The position numbers were made by a program, and so were the translations under genes. A stretch of 64,000 bases of DNA. Source: RGIG4097 sp045613765 (lineage in GTDB: Bacteria > Bacillota > Clostridia > Christensenellales > CAG-917). Below, piece by piece: positions 39,405-49,538 of this stretch (positions are counted from its first letter, which is position 1; every line of letters starts with the position of its first letter). The notes beneath the pieces were generated by a model, which was not told the origin of the DNA, did not search any database, and saw only the letters and a program-made list of their open reading frames with translations. Location: positions 25,187 to 89,186 of the forward strand of contig JAZLBO010000021.1 in NCBI GenBank assembly GCA_045613765.1, given 5' to 3'.

Positions 39405-41345
39405 TTATTTGTCTTTTCTTCTTTCTGCTGTTTCGAGAAGGACTTTTGCTTTGAATGCGTCAAGGGTCATTGTGCCAAGGTCGCCTTCTGCACGGTGACG
39501 GACTGCCACTACGCCTTGTTCTGCTTCCTTGTCGCCAACAACGAGAATATAGTTGACTTTTTCAAGTTGTGCTTCACGGATCTTCTTGCCAAGTTTTTCA
39601 CTTCTTACGTCTGCTTCTGCTCTAATGCCTGCGCTGAGAAGTGACTTGGCAATTTCTTGTGCCTTTTCCATTGTTCTGTCTGTCAATGAAAGGACACGGA
39701 CTTGCTCTGCTGACAACCACAAGGGGAATGCACCGTTGTACTTTTCAATGAGCATTGCAAAGGTACGTTCATAGCAGCCGATTGAACTTCTGTGGACGAT
39801 AAGGGGACGTTGTTTGTCGCCGTTTTCGTCAATGTAGAGCATATCAAATCTTTCTGCCAATGCAAAGTCGATTTGAACTGTGAAGATTGTGTCTTCCTTG
39901 CCGTGTACGTTTTTGCCTTGAACGTCAAGTTTAGGGCCGTAGAATGCTGCTTCGCCCCAACCTGTATCGTATTCGATGCCAAGGTTGCCAAGGATTTGTT
40001 CCATTGTTGCTTCAACTCTGTTCCAGTCTTCAACTGTGCCGACGTACTTGTCTGCATCTTGGGGATCCCAACGTGAGAAACGGTATGTGACGTCATTTTC
40101 AAGGCCGAGAACTTCAATGAGATATTTGATAAGGTCAAGTGCGCCTTCAAATTCCTTTTCAAGTTGGTCGGGTGTGCAGACGATATGTCCGTCAGAGAGC
40201 GTAAATTGTCTTACTCTTGTAAGACCGTGCATTTCGCCACTTGCTTCCTTTCTAAAGAGGGTTGCTGTTTCGGCATATCTTACGGGCAAATCACGGTATG
40301 ACTTAAGGCCGTTCTTGTAGATTGTAAATTGAAGGGGGCAAGTCATAGGACGGAGTGCCAAAATTTCATCATCAACACCTTCTTCGCCAATGTAGAACAT
40401 CTTGTCTTTGTAGTGATCCCAATGACCTGATGTGATAAAGAGATTATTCTTTGTCATGATAGGTGTCTTTGTGAGGAGATAACCACGTTTTTGTTCTTCA
40501 TCTTCAACAAAGCGTTGCATAAGTTGGATGATTCTTGCGCCCTTGGGCATAATAAGGGGCAAACCTTGACCGACGTTTTCGTCTGTCATAAAGAAACCGA
40601 GATCTCTGCCAAGACGGTTGTGATCACGCATCTTTGCTTCTTCAAGTTTCTTGAGATATTCATCAAGTTCTGCTTTCTTGTCAAATGCTGTGCCATAAAT
40701 ACGGGTGAGCATCTTGTTCTTTTCGCTACCACGCCAGTATGCACCTGTCAATGACGTCAACTTGAATTCCTTAACCTTGCCTGTGCTTGCAAGATGAGGG
40801 CCTGCGCAAAGGTCAACAAAGTCCCCTTGTGTGTAGAATGAGATTTCTTCCCCTTCAGGAATATCCATAAGAAGTTCCAACTTGTATGTTTGCTTCATCT
40901 TCTTGAGCATTGCCTCTGCTTCCTTTCTTGAAACAACTTTTCTTTCAATAGGAAGATCTGCCTTGATGATTGCTCTCATTTCTGCTTCAATCTTTTCAAA
41001 GTCGCCTTGGTTGATAGGTGTCTTGAAATCAAAGTCATAGTAAAAACCATTTTCGATTGAAGGGCCAATGGCAAGTTGAACAGTGGGATAAATATTTTTC
41101 ACTGCTTGTGCAAGGATGTGTGACACTGTGTGACGATATGCAGATTTGCCTTCTTCGTCGTTCCAAGTCAACACTTCAAACTTGCAGTCACGGTCAATGG
41201 GTTCATTGAGAGAAGTGAGAACACCGTCAATTTTGCATACAAGTGCCACTTTTGCCAGTCTTTCACCGATTTGCTTTGCGATTTCGTAACCTGTCTTGGG
41301 TGCGTCAACCACAATTTTGCTGCCGTCTTTTAATTCGATATTCAT
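39405..41345 (-). CDS. thrS: Threonine-tRNA ligase
   Basis: Charges tRNA-Thr. 646 residues with the TGS domain at the N-terminus, the editing/SAD domain (HTVSHILAQAVKNIYP, ending in DLCAGPHL), the class II core (RPMTCPLQFTIYK; motif 2 FRKEASGEMHGLTRVRQF; motif 3 SIGCYERTFAMLIE) and a C-terminal anticodon-binding domain. Catalytic zinc ligands (Cys of MTCP, His, His) are in place. SD AAGGAGTATAT. It lies 55 bases after lacZ and has no T-box leader, which is unusual for thrS in Firmicutes; only a small CGGCT/AGCCG hairpin separates them. Confidence 0.97.
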   Translation of the reverse strand: MNIELKDGSKIVVDAPKTGYEIAKQIGERLAKVALVCKIDGVLTSLNEPIDRDCKFEVLTWNDEEGKSAYRHTVSHILAQAVKNIYPTVQLAIGPSIENGFYYDFDFKTPINQGDFEKIEAEMRAIIKADLPIERKVVSRKEAEAMLKKMKQTYKLELLMDIPEGEEISFYTQGDFVDLCAGPHLASTGKVKEFKLTSLTGAYWRGSEKNKMLTRIYGTAFDKKAELDEYLKKLEEAKMRDHNRLGRDLGFFMTDENVGQGLPLIMPKGARIIQLMQRFVEDEEQKRGYLLTKTPIMTKNNLFITSGHWDHYKDKMFYIGEEGVDDEILALRPMTCPLQFTIYKNGLKSYRDLPVRYAETATLFRKEASGEMHGLTRVRQFTLSDGHIVCTPDQLEKEFEGALDLIKYLIEVLGLENDVTYRFSRWDPQDADKYVGTVEDWNRVEATMEQILGNLGIEYDTGWGEAAFYGPKLDVQGKNVHGKEDTIFTVQIDFALAERFDMLYIDENGDKQRPLIVHRSSIGCYERTFAMLIEKYNGAFPLWLSAEQVRVLSLTDRTMEKAQEIAKSLLSAGIRAEADVRSEKLGKKIREAQLEKVNYILVVGDKEAEQGVVAVRHRAEGDLGTMTLDAFKAKVLLETAERRKDK

Positions 41346-41400
41346 ATATACTCCTTTTGCAGTCGGCTATACAACAGCCGTACTAAATTGATGTCTTTTG

Positions 41401-44400
41401 TTATTTGATGATAAATTCAAATTTGTGTGTTTTGTTTGCAGGGATCTTGTACTTCTTCTTTGTGCAAGCAATTGCAGGAAGGTCGCCACCGACACCACGT
41501 TGCTTGCCGTCAATATATACGTACACCCCGTCTTCTTCGTTGTGAAGTTCGTGAAGGTGTCTTGCCTTTTCAAGAGCGTCAATGCTGTACTTGTGGCAAC
41601 TGAATTCAAAGGGTCTTGAAAGAGCCTCAAAGGTAAGTCCACTTTCGCCACCGACTGTTGCTCTGCGCACGTCACAGTGATTGCCGTTTTCTTGGGGATA
41701 AAGATATCCGTGCTCAAAGTCTTCAACCTTGCCTGTGTACGTATTAAGGAAAGCACCTGTCTTTCTGTCGCAGTAGTTTTCATGCTTGCCACGTCCGTAG
41801 AAAGACACGTCATCACTGACTGCAAGTTTGGTCTTAAATCCAAATCTGGGCAATCCAAAGAGTATGCCACGGCACTTCATTGAAATGCGAATTTGATCTT
41901 CGCCAACCTTGTATCTTGCCCTCAAAATAGGCATGACTGATGATTGCCATCTCACTTCAACGCACTTGTCGTCAACCTTGAGTGTTGTCCTGACCATATC
42001 GTTTGTTGTGCGCTTGTAGAAGTGTACGCCAATGAGTTTTTTCAGTCCGTTGCCAATATGTGGCACAAAGTCATTATCTGTGGGCGCACGCCAGAAATTA
42101 GGTTTTATGTGTCCAGAAATGAGTTCTAAACCATCTTTTTTGACACTTTCAATATATCCCGACTTCTTGTCAACGACGGCAACAAGTCTGCCTGCATCAA
42201 GGATCAAGGTGTTGTCATCTTCGGTGATGGACTTGCCTTCGCTTGCCTTAAATTTTTTCTTTTTGTAAGGTGCAAGTTCAAGTTGTTCTTCGCATACAAC
42301 ACTGCCCTTTGTGACACCTCTATCGTCTGCAAGTTGAATTGCTTGCACTGTGAGATACGTGTCATTTTCTTCCACTTCAAAGGGGATAGGCACAAGTGCC
42401 TTTTTGCCCGGTTCTACTGATGGCATATCAAGGGTAACGCTGCCCTTTTCTTCGCCGTCAACCAACAAGGTCATTGACAGTGAAAACATATCTTTGAGAT
42501 TGGTGTAGGCATAGTTGTTTTTGATTTCAACACAGCCGTCTTCAAGGTCAAAGTCTATTTGTTGATACACCTTTTTCACTTCGTAGAGTGCAGGATTGGG
42601 GGTGCGATCTCCACGGAAAATTCCGTTGAAAGCAAAGTTGCCGTCATTGGGGTGATCATCCCAATCGCCACCGTATGTCCACTCTACCGTGCCGTCACTG
42701 AGAGTGCGCTTGATTGTTTGGTCTGCAAAGTCCCAAATGTATCCACCACACAGGCGATCGTACTTTTTGAAGTGTTTCCAGTAGTCGTTGAAGTTGCCAA
42801 GTGAGTTGCCCATTGCGTGTGCGTATTCACACAAAATAAAGGGCTTATCACGATATGCTTTGGGGCTCAATCTATGACCGAGCAATGCCCAAGGTGCTCT
42901 TGAGTGATTGTGTGTCTTGTTTTTGCCCACCTCTTTCATCTTTGTTTCAGGGGTGTACATTTCACTCATAATATCGCTGACCTTCAAGCGTCCGTCACAC
43001 TCGTAGTGTATGGGACGAGTATCGTCAAGAGCAAGGGCTGTCTTCTTCATTTCAACAAAGGCAGTGCCTTTATCTCCGGACTCGTTGCCCAGTGACCAGA
43101 ACAAGATTGAAGGATGGTTGCGATATGTGCGCACCATATTTTCCATACGCCAACAAGTTTGCTTTACCCACACGGGATTTGAACGTGGAACACGTCTTGC
43201 AATGCCGTGGGTTTCAAGGTTGTTTTCACACATAACCATAATGCCGTACTTGTCGCACAAATCATAAAAATGACGTGAGTTTGGATAGTGTGATGTGCGT
43301 ATGCTATTGATATTGTTTTGTCTGCAAAGGATAATATCCTTTTCCGTGATTTCTTTTGGCACAGCGTGGCCGTATTCGGGGTGGAATTCGTGACGATTTA
43401 CCCCACGGATTTTCAACACTTTGCCGTTCAAGAGAATTGTTGTATCTCTTTCTTCAGTTTGTGGCACAATCTCGATTTTTCTAAAACCAAAATTGATTTC
43501 ACGTCTGTCCACTTCTCTCACACCGGAGCGTCTATTTTCAAGAAGTTTGACACGAAGTCTGTATAGATAAGGATTTTCACTGCTCCAAAGATTGGGGTTT
43601 TCCACCTTGCCACCAAACTTCATTGTAAGGGTGTCCCCTTCGTCAAATTCAAGAACACGGAAACTATCGTTGACAACAGGATTGCCGTCTTTGTCAATGA
43701 GTTCTACAACAACATCTCCGTCGCCGTAGTCATCTTTGTCGCAAGCAATGTCAACTGTGCATTTGAACTCTGCAGATGAAAGGTCATCATTGAATTCTGC
43801 CTTTGCATAGACGTCTGCAATGTGGCAGTATGGCTCAAAAATAAGGTTTACGTCACGGAACAATCCTGATATACGCCACATATCTTGGTCTTCAAGATAA
43901 CTGCCTGTTGTAAAACGGAACACCACAATTTTGACAGTGTTTTGTCCAATTTGGACAAAATCTGTGATGTCATATTCTTGATAGTCAAAACTGCTTTCAC
44001 TATAACCGACAAACTTGCCGTTGATATAGAGTTCTGCCCCGCTGTTTGCACCAAAATTGATTTTGACAAGAGTGTCAAGGGCGTCAATGTTGAAATCTCT
44101 TTCATAGACTGCACAAGCGTTTTCCTTGTCGTCAATGTGAGGTGCTTTGCCGGGTCTTGTTTCTATTGGATAGGGATATTTGATGTTGGTGTAGATAGGT
44201 CTTCCGTGACCTTTCAACTGCCAATTTGAAGGCACTTGAATTTCATCCCAACTTGACGGATTGCGATCAAGCATAAGTACGGAACTGAAAAAGTGGAATT
44301 TCCAAGTGCCGTTTAAGGAAACAACTCTTTCCTTGCCTGCGCTATCAAGGGGGAAGCCTGCACCATGCTTTTCAAGTGTATTGACACTATAAACGTTTAC

Positions 44401-44418
44401 GTCATTGTGGCAATTCAT
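41401..44418 (-). CDS. lacZ: Beta-galactosidase, LacZ type (GH2)
   Basis: A 1005-residue long-form GH2 beta-galactosidase that hydrolyses lactose and similar galactosides in the cytoplasm. The barrel shows RGVNRHEFHPEYGH, ENNLETHG, acid/base Glu in SLGNESGDKG and nucleophile Glu in LCEYAHAMGNSLGNFNDYW. The C-terminal beta-gal small-chain domain (RAPTDNDF, then GFKTKL and PQENGNHCDVR) is complete. AGAGGTTGGT precedes the ATG, and only 12 bases separate it from the zinc-ribbon gene, so it appears to be transcribed with the macromolecular-synthesis operon. No transporter or sugar regulator adjoins it. Confidence 0.95.
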   Translation of the reverse strand: MNCHNDVNVYSVNTLEKHGAGFPLDSAGKERVVSLNGTWKFHFFSSVLMLDRNPSSWDEIQVPSNWQLKGHGRPIYTNIKYPYPIETRPGKAPHIDDKENACAVYERDFNIDALDTLVKINFGANSGAELYINGKFVGYSESSFDYQEYDITDFVQIGQNTVKIVVFRFTTGSYLEDQDMWRISGLFRDVNLIFEPYCHIADVYAKAEFNDDLSSAEFKCTVDIACDKDDYGDGDVVVELIDKDGNPVVNDSFRVLEFDEGDTLTMKFGGKVENPNLWSSENPYLYRLRVKLLENRRSGVREVDRREINFGFRKIEIVPQTEERDTTILLNGKVLKIRGVNRHEFHPEYGHAVPKEITEKDIILCRQNNINSIRTSHYPNSRHFYDLCDKYGIMVMCENNLETHGIARRVPRSNPVWVKQTCWRMENMVRTYRNHPSILFWSLGNESGDKGTAFVEMKKTALALDDTRPIHYECDGRLKVSDIMSEMYTPETKMKEVGKNKTHNHSRAPWALLGHRLSPKAYRDKPFILCEYAHAMGNSLGNFNDYWKHFKKYDRLCGGYIWDFADQTIKRTLSDGTVEWTYGGDWDDHPNDGNFAFNGIFRGDRTPNPALYEVKKVYQQIDFDLEDGCVEIKNNYAYTNLKDMFSLSMTLLVDGEEKGSVTLDMPSVEPGKKALVPIPFEVEENDTYLTVQAIQLADDRGVTKGSVVCEEQLELAPYKKKKFKASEGKSITEDDNTLILDAGRLVAVVDKKSGYIESVKKDGLELISGHIKPNFWRAPTDNDFVPHIGNGLKKLIGVHFYKRTTNDMVRTTLKVDDKCVEVRWQSSVMPILRARYKVGEDQIRISMKCRGILFGLPRFGFKTKLAVSDDVSFYGRGKHENYCDRKTGAFLNTYTGKVEDFEHGYLYPQENGNHCDVRRATVGGESGLTFEALSRPFEFSCHKYSIDALEKARHLHELHNEEDGVYVYIDGKQRGVGGDLPAIACTKKKYKIPANKTHKFEFIIK

Positions 44419-44430
44419 ACCAACCTCTTA

Positions 44431-45138
44431 TTATGCAATGTAGTTTATTCTTCTGCAGTTGGGGCACTCTGCATAGTCCCCACTTTGACGCAATTTTTCA
44501 ACTATATCGTTGGACATTTCCATACGGCAACGTCCACAAATTTTCTTTGAAGCGTCGTATTCTACGAATACGGGCATCTTTTTAGGATCACGAAGTGCCT
44601 TGTAGTGATTGAAAAGATCATCAGGAATTTCCTTCTTCAAGGCGTCAAGTCTGTCTTTGATTTCCTTGACTTTGGGTTGTATACTTTCCATATATTGCTT
44701 GTATGCAAGGTTGGCTTGCTTGTAGTTTTCGCTTGCCTTTGTGCCTGCATCCCAAGTATTTTTGAATTCCTTGTCAACACCATCAATGCGAGATGCTTCC
44801 TTTGAAAGTTCTTTTTCAAGGGCTGTGATTTCTGTTATAAGTGCATCAACTTGCTTGAGATAGTACTCTGCTTCGGCAAGGTCTTCGACGTTTTCAATGA
44901 TACCGTCAAACTCTGCAAGTTTTGTTTTGAGTGCTTTTTGTTTTTCTTGAAGTTTTGCTTGATTTGCGAGGATTTCACTCACTTCGCCATTGATTTTGCC
45001 CATGGCACTTGTTGCGCTTTCAAGTGTCTTCTTTGCGCTGAAAAATGCAACGAGTTCTTTGCTTTGTGTGGCTTCTGTTTCAAGAGCAATAAGTTCTTGA
45101 TCTACTCTTTGGTATTCGAGTATTGCTTCAAATTTCAT
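44431..45138 (-). CDS. C4 zinc-ribbon coiled-coil protein (CdsZ/zf-RING_7 type)
   Basis: A 235-residue protein: about 180 residues of coiled coil (EVSEILANQAKLQEKQKALK) followed by a zinc ribbon with CGRCRMEMS and CPNCRRINY. This is the zf-RING_7 architecture found in most bacteria next to nif3 or rpoD; homologues have been linked to ribosome stalling or hibernation. Its ATG overlaps the nif3 stop by four bases. Function here is inferred from the family only. Confidence 0.88.
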   Translation of the reverse strand: MKFEAILEYQRVDQELIALETEATQSKELVAFFSAKKTLESATSAMGKINGEVSEILANQAKLQEKQKALKTKLAEFDGIIENVEDLAEAEYYLKQVDALITEITALEKELSKEASRIDGVDKEFKNTWDAGTKASENYKQANLAYKQYMESIQPKVKEIKDRLDALKKEIPDDLFNHYKALRDPKKMPVFVEYDASKKICGRCRMEMSNDIVEKLRQSGDYAECPNCRRINYIA

Positions 45139-45899
45139 ATTTCCTCCAAAGTCCTAAAAGGACAGAGCTGATTTGCTTTCATAACTTTCACTTTGCCTTC
45201 AAGTACAGACTTGAAAACATCTTCTGCCATAATCTCACTTGCATGGTGTGAGAACTCTATGGCTGAATATCCTTTGGTTGCAACGTCACGATAAACGTGG
45301 TGTGGCATATCCCCAGAGATATACACTTCTGCGTTTTGCATTGCGTAGTTGAGATAACTATATGCACCCCCACCACCACCTGAGCAGATTGCAATTCTTG
45401 AGATTGTCTTTGTGGCGTCCCCCGCCAATTTGACGGACTTGTCATCAAGGACTTTTGCCACTTTCTTTGCCAAATCCACAACGTGAATAGGCTCAACTTC
45501 TGCAACAAAGCAACATTCAAATGTGTCAATAACTTTGCCGTCAAGCATCTTGACGAGAGTTGCGTTTGTGCCAATTTCGCACTTGTCAAAATTGGTGTGT
45601 GCAGAATATACGGTCACGCCGTTTCTCAGTGCGTATGCGATTGTTTCGCCACCGATTTCATCTTCATCAATTTTTTGCACGGGATAGTAGATCATGGGAT
45701 GATGAGATACAACCATATTGCATCCATTTTCCACTGCCAACTTGATGACGTCCATTGTTGCATCAAGACAAGTGACAACACCTGTGCACTCTTTGTGCCT
45801 ACTGCCCACTTGCAAGCCGACTTTGACTTTGTCGCCGTCATCTGCAAGGTCAACAGGTGCATATTGTTCAATAAGTTCAATGACTTGGCTGATTTTCAT
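45135..45899 (-). CDS. Nif3-like dinuclear metal protein
   Basis: A 254-residue Nif3/YqfO-family protein with the metal-binding motifs VGLQVGS, VVSHHPMIYYP, SAHTNFDKC (His-Asp) and the C-terminal EFSHHASEIMAE. It is the short form and lacks the inserted PII-like domain of B. subtilis YqfO (about 370 residues). Members have been proposed to be GTP cyclohydrolase-like, but the role is uncertain. It overlaps trmK by four bases and the zinc-ribbon gene by four, in the classic order. Confidence 0.92.
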   Translation of the reverse strand: MKISQVIELIEQYAPVDLADDGDKVKVGLQVGSRHKECTGVVTCLDATMDVIKLAVENGCNMVVSHHPMIYYPVQKIDEDEIGGETIAYALRNGVTVYSAHTNFDKCEIGTNATLVKMLDGKVIDTFECCFVAEVEPIHVVDLAKKVAKVLDDKSVKLAGDATKTISRIAICSGGGGGAYSYLNYAMQNAEVYISGDMPHHVYRDVATKGYSAIEFSHHASEIMAEDVFKSVLEGKVKVMKANQLCPFRTLEEI

Positions 45900-46567
45900 T
45901 TTGTTTCCACCTTTGCAACGACTTCTTCAAGCCTTGCAATCTTTTCTTCAAGTTGAGTGCCGTGATGAGATGCAAGTATATTTTTCATTGTTGCAATTTC
46001 TTCCTTGCTACGTTTCAAAAACACTTGATCCGTCTTGAAAAACTTGCCGTAAACAATTTGTTCATCATCAAGTTCTTCTTTATACCCAACTTTCAACTGC
46101 GTTGAAATAATAGTATAATACTTTCCGGCACATTCGGTCAAGTTGTCTGTGACAATTATGTGATTTGCCTTGGCAAGTTCTCTGCGCACCTTTTCTGGAT
46201 GAGTGTTGGGAGAAAGGATAAATCTGTCAAATTCCTTGCCATCTTCTCTTGCAGATGCCAAGATTTCTGCCATAACATCCCCACCAAGACCTGCAATAAT
46301 CACAGTGTCAACTTCTTTGCTTTTTATAGGCGAAAGCCCGTCGCCAAGACGGGTTTCCATAATGTGGCTCACACCATTGTCATAGGCAAGTTTCTCTGCC
46401 TTTTGCAAACTGGGTGCAGATATGTCAGTTGCAATCACTTTTTCTGCCCTATCCGTTGACACAAGATAGTATCCAAGTTTGCCATGGTCACAGCCTACGT
46501 CTGCCACTGTTCCACTCTTTATAAGAGTGGCAATGGCTGTAAGTCGTTCATCAATGCGTATAGGCAT
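45896..46567 (-). CDS. trmK: tRNA (adenine-22-N1)-methyltransferase TrmK
   Basis: Methylates A22 in the D-loop of bacterial tRNAs. The 223-residue protein has the SAM-binding motif VADVGCDHGKLGYYL, ATDISAPSLQKA and the DTVIIAGLGGDVMAEIL catalytic-face motif, as in TrmK of Gram-positives, plus a C-terminal coiled coil. Its start shares one base with the rpoD stop (TGATG), so it is translationally coupled. Confidence 0.93.
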   Translation of the reverse strand: MPIRIDERLTAIATLIKSGTVADVGCDHGKLGYYLVSTDRAEKVIATDISAPSLQKAEKLAYDNGVSHIMETRLGDGLSPIKSKEVDTVIIAGLGGDVMAEILASAREDGKEFDRFILSPNTHPEKVRRELAKANHIIVTDNLTECAGKYYTIISTQLKVGYKEELDDEQIVYGKFFKTDQVFLKRSKEEIATMKNILASHHGTQLEEKIARLEEVVAKVETK

Positions 46568-47607
46568 CAGTCAAAATCCTTCAACTTCTTAAGTCTGTTG
46601 GGGTGACGGAGTTTTCTCAAAGCCTTTGCTTCAATTTGACGGATACGTTCACGTGTGACGTTGAATTCCTTGCCAACTTCTTCAAGGGTGCGAGGATGAC
46701 TGTCGTCAAGACCGTATCTCAAACGGAGCACCTTTTCTTCACGAGGAGTGAGAGTGTTGAGCACTTGAATAAGTTGTTCCTTGAGCATATTGCTTTCTGC
46801 AACGTCGCCAGGTGACAATGCTCTGTCATCTTCAATAAAATCGCCAAGGTGACTGTCTTCTTCTTCACCGATAGGTGTTTCAAGTGACACGGGGTCTTGT
46901 GCTATCTTTTGGATTTCACGGACTTTTTCTTCGGGGCAACCAAGATATTCTGCAATTTCTTCGGGGCTGGGCTCTCTGCCGAGTTTTTGAAGAAGTTGTC
47001 TTGTTGCACGGACTTGCTTGTTGATTGTTTCAACCATATGTACGGGAATACGGATTGTTCGTGCTTGGTCTGCGATTGCTCTTGTGATTGCTTGACGGAT
47101 CCACCAAGTTGCGTAAGTTGAAAACTTAAATCCCTTTGTATAGTCAAATTTTTCAACTGCCTTCATAAGACCAAGGTTGCCTTCTTGAATAAGGTCAAGG
47201 AATTGCATACCACGGCCAACGTATCTCTTTGCGATTGAAACAACAAGACGAAGGTTGGCTTCTGAAAGCACTCTCTTTGCTTCTTCGTCCCCTTCTTCCA
47301 TACGTTTTGCAAGGTCGATTTCTTCATCTGCAGTCAAAAGTGCCACTCTGCCAATATCCTTGAGATACATCTTTACAGAGTCATCAAGACTGCCTTCTAT
47401 AATTTTGTCAAGTTCTTCAGTGGGAAGATTTTCCTTGATGGTGATTTTGGCTTCTGCAAGAGCGTTGAAAACCATTTCCATTTCTTCAGGTGTCACTGAA
47501 AGTCTTTCAAGTTTTGCAACGATTTCTTCTTCAGTCACTGAGCCATTTGCTTTGCCCATGGAGATCAGTTTCTCTATTTCGGATTTGAGCAATTGTTCTT
47601 TTTCCAT
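46567..47607 (-). CDS. rpoD: Primary sigma factor RpoD (SigA)
   Basis: The housekeeping sigma factor, 346 residues. Region 1.2 starts SVKMYLKDIGRVALL, region 2 includes LRLVVSIAKRYVGRG and FSTYATWWIRQAITRAI, region 3 carries IPVHMVETINK and region 4 ends with VTRERIRQIEAKALRKLRHP. The N-terminal region 1.1 is short and acidic, as in clostridial SigA. The strong sigma-A-like promoters across the window agree with its recognition preference. It lies 12 bases after dnaG in the macromolecular-synthesis operon. Confidence 0.97.
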   Translation of the reverse strand: MEKEQLLKSEIEKLISMGKANGSVTEEEIVAKLERLSVTPEEMEMVFNALAEAKITIKENLPTEELDKIIEGSLDDSVKMYLKDIGRVALLTADEEIDLAKRMEEGDEEAKRVLSEANLRLVVSIAKRYVGRGMQFLDLIQEGNLGLMKAVEKFDYTKGFKFSTYATWWIRQAITRAIADQARTIRIPVHMVETINKQVRATRQLLQKLGREPSPEEIAEYLGCPEEKVREIQKIAQDPVSLETPIGEEEDSHLGDFIEDDRALSPGDVAESNMLKEQLIQVLNTLTPREEKVLRLRYGLDDSHPRTLEEVGKEFNVTRERIRQIEAKALRKLRHPNRLKKLKDFD

Positions 47608-47619
47608 ATTACCTCCACA

Positions 47620-49392
47620 TTAAAGTTTATCTTTAACGTTTTTTGATTTTAATTTTTGTTGCAACTGTGCCATTTCCTTGATGATTTCTCTCTTTTCAAG
47701 ATTGTCAGTTGCGCTATTGTATTTTTTGTTGAGAGCAGCAAGATCCTTTGCAATCACTTCATTTGCAAGCACCATGACGCAATCATTAAAGTAGTTAGGC
47801 TCGCTTGCAGTCTTTTCAAAGACAACATCATCGCCAACAATCTTTTTCAACTCTTCATCTTCATATCTGTCAAACAAAGAGCCTATCGTCATCTGTCCGT
47901 TTGATGCCACATAGTCTTCAAATATCTCTTTGTGTTGTTCATGCGCAAACCACTCTGCCTTGACAACACTTGCATCCCCATAAGGTGCTTTTGTCAAAAT
48001 CTTGTTGAGCACAAAGCGTCCTGCCTTAATTAACCTATCAACCTTTTCTGGGTTATCCGGTTTTTGAGCCTCTCTAATATGCTGGACTTTGCCCACTTCA
48101 TCTGACAATGTTTCGACTGAAACACCACTTAATCTTGACACAATGCCGAGATAAACCTCTCTTTCGGACTTGCTCTTTACTCCTTGAAGCAATGTTAAAG
48201 CCTGACGAGAATATTTCTTTCTACCATCGTATGAATTCAAATCATTTGCAACTTCACACAATTTCAACTTGTATTCAATGACGGGGAGTGCCTCGCTCAC
48301 TCTACGCATAAAGCCTTCATATCCTTCCTTGCGTATTGTGTCGTCAGGGTCGCATCCATCATCAAGGGATACAACTCTCACCTCAAGACCTGCGTTTTGC
48401 AATGTATCCACGTTTTTGATTGTTGCCTTTCTGCCTGCGCTGTCACCATCATAGCACACGTACACCATAGGCACAAGGCGAGCAATTTCTCTTGCTTGTC
48501 CGTCTGTAAGCGCAGTGCCCATGCCTGCAACAACGTTCTTGATGCCTGCACTGCCAAGGGCAATGACGTCCATATATCCTTCAACAAGAATAAGTTCTCT
48601 AAACCCACCGTTTTCTCTCTTTTCTCTCTTGACAAAGTTGATGCCATAGACTGTGCGACTTTTGTCAAAGATTTCTGTATTGGTTGAGTTTTTGTACTTT
48701 GCAACGTCCTTTTCGCCGTGATAAATTCTGCCACCAAAAGCAACCACGTTGCCCATGCCGTCAAGGATTGGCACTATAATTCTGCCACTGAAAGCATCAT
48801 AGAGGTCTTCCCCTTGAACAAGTCCACAATCACGGAGATTTTCAATGGAATAACCCTTTATGCGCATATACTCTTGAAGTTGGTCTGCACCAAGTGAAAG
48901 ACCAATGCCGTAATATCTTGCCATATCGTCGTTGATGCCACGAGAAAGGAGATATTCTCTTGCCTCTTTGCCTTCAACTTTCTTCAAGAGATTGTTGCGA
49001 TAGTAATGGGCTGTATCCTTCATAAGAGCATGAAGAATATCCTTCTTCTCTTTCTTCTTTTTGTAGTCGGGATCAAGGCGCATTTCGGGCATTTGCATAC
49101 CTGCTTTTTCTGCCAAGAATTTGACTGCATCAATGAAAGAAAGTGATTCCATTTCCATGACAAAATTGATGACGTTGCCACTTGCGCCACAGCCAAAGCA
49201 GTGATAATACTGCCCGTCGGTGTTGACGCAGAAAGAACCTGTTTTCTCATTGTGGAAAGGACAGCAACCGAAATACTTTCCACCTTTTTTGTCAAGGCGA
49301 ATATATCCCGAAATGATGCTGACAATGTCGCATTTGAATTTCAGTTCGTCCAAAAATTCTTGTGTAAGACCACCGTTTGAATTAAATGCCAT
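47620..49392 (-). CDS. dnaG: DNA primase
   Basis: Makes RNA primers for replication. 590 residues with the CHC2 zinc-binding domain (CCPFHNEKTGSF, then YHCFGCGASGNV), the TOPRIM catalytic core (ILVEGYMDVIAL and VYVCYDGDSAGRKA) and a helicase-binding C-terminus. AAGGAAGAAAA precedes the ATG. First gene of the operon dnaG-rpoD-trmK-nif3-zinc ribbon. The region 49393-49538 upstream is AT-rich and holds no clear promoter I would defend. Confidence 0.96.
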   Translation of the reverse strand: MAFNSNGGLTQEFLDELKFKCDIVSIISGYIRLDKKGGKYFGCCPFHNEKTGSFCVNTDGQYYHCFGCGASGNVINFVMEMESLSFIDAVKFLAEKAGMQMPEMRLDPDYKKKKEKKDILHALMKDTAHYYRNNLLKKVEGKEAREYLLSRGINDDMARYYGIGLSLGADQLQEYMRIKGYSIENLRDCGLVQGEDLYDAFSGRIIVPILDGMGNVVAFGGRIYHGEKDVAKYKNSTNTEIFDKSRTVYGINFVKREKRENGGFRELILVEGYMDVIALGSAGIKNVVAGMGTALTDGQAREIARLVPMVYVCYDGDSAGRKATIKNVDTLQNAGLEVRVVSLDDGCDPDDTIRKEGYEGFMRRVSEALPVIEYKLKLCEVANDLNSYDGRKKYSRQALTLLQGVKSKSEREVYLGIVSRLSGVSVETLSDEVGKVQHIREAQKPDNPEKVDRLIKAGRFVLNKILTKAPYGDASVVKAEWFAHEQHKEIFEDYVASNGQMTIGSLFDRYEDEELKKIVGDDVVFEKTASEPNYFNDCVMVLANEVIAKDLAALNKKYNSATDNLEKREIIKEMAQLQQKLKSKNVKDKL

Positions 49393-49538
49393 TTTTCTTC
49401 CTTTGTTGTATGAAAACTGTCTTAATACTTTACTTTACGATTTTTTTTGTTGATATTCCTAAATTTCTCAAAAAAAACATATATTTTTCTTATATTATAT
49501 ATATAAACTATCCAAAAGCAATCTTAAATTAAAAAATC

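Noticed and set aside
41346..41400. T-box riboswitch before thrS
   Set aside because: Only 55 bases lie between lacZ and thrS; no specifier loop, T-box sequence or terminator could be found there.
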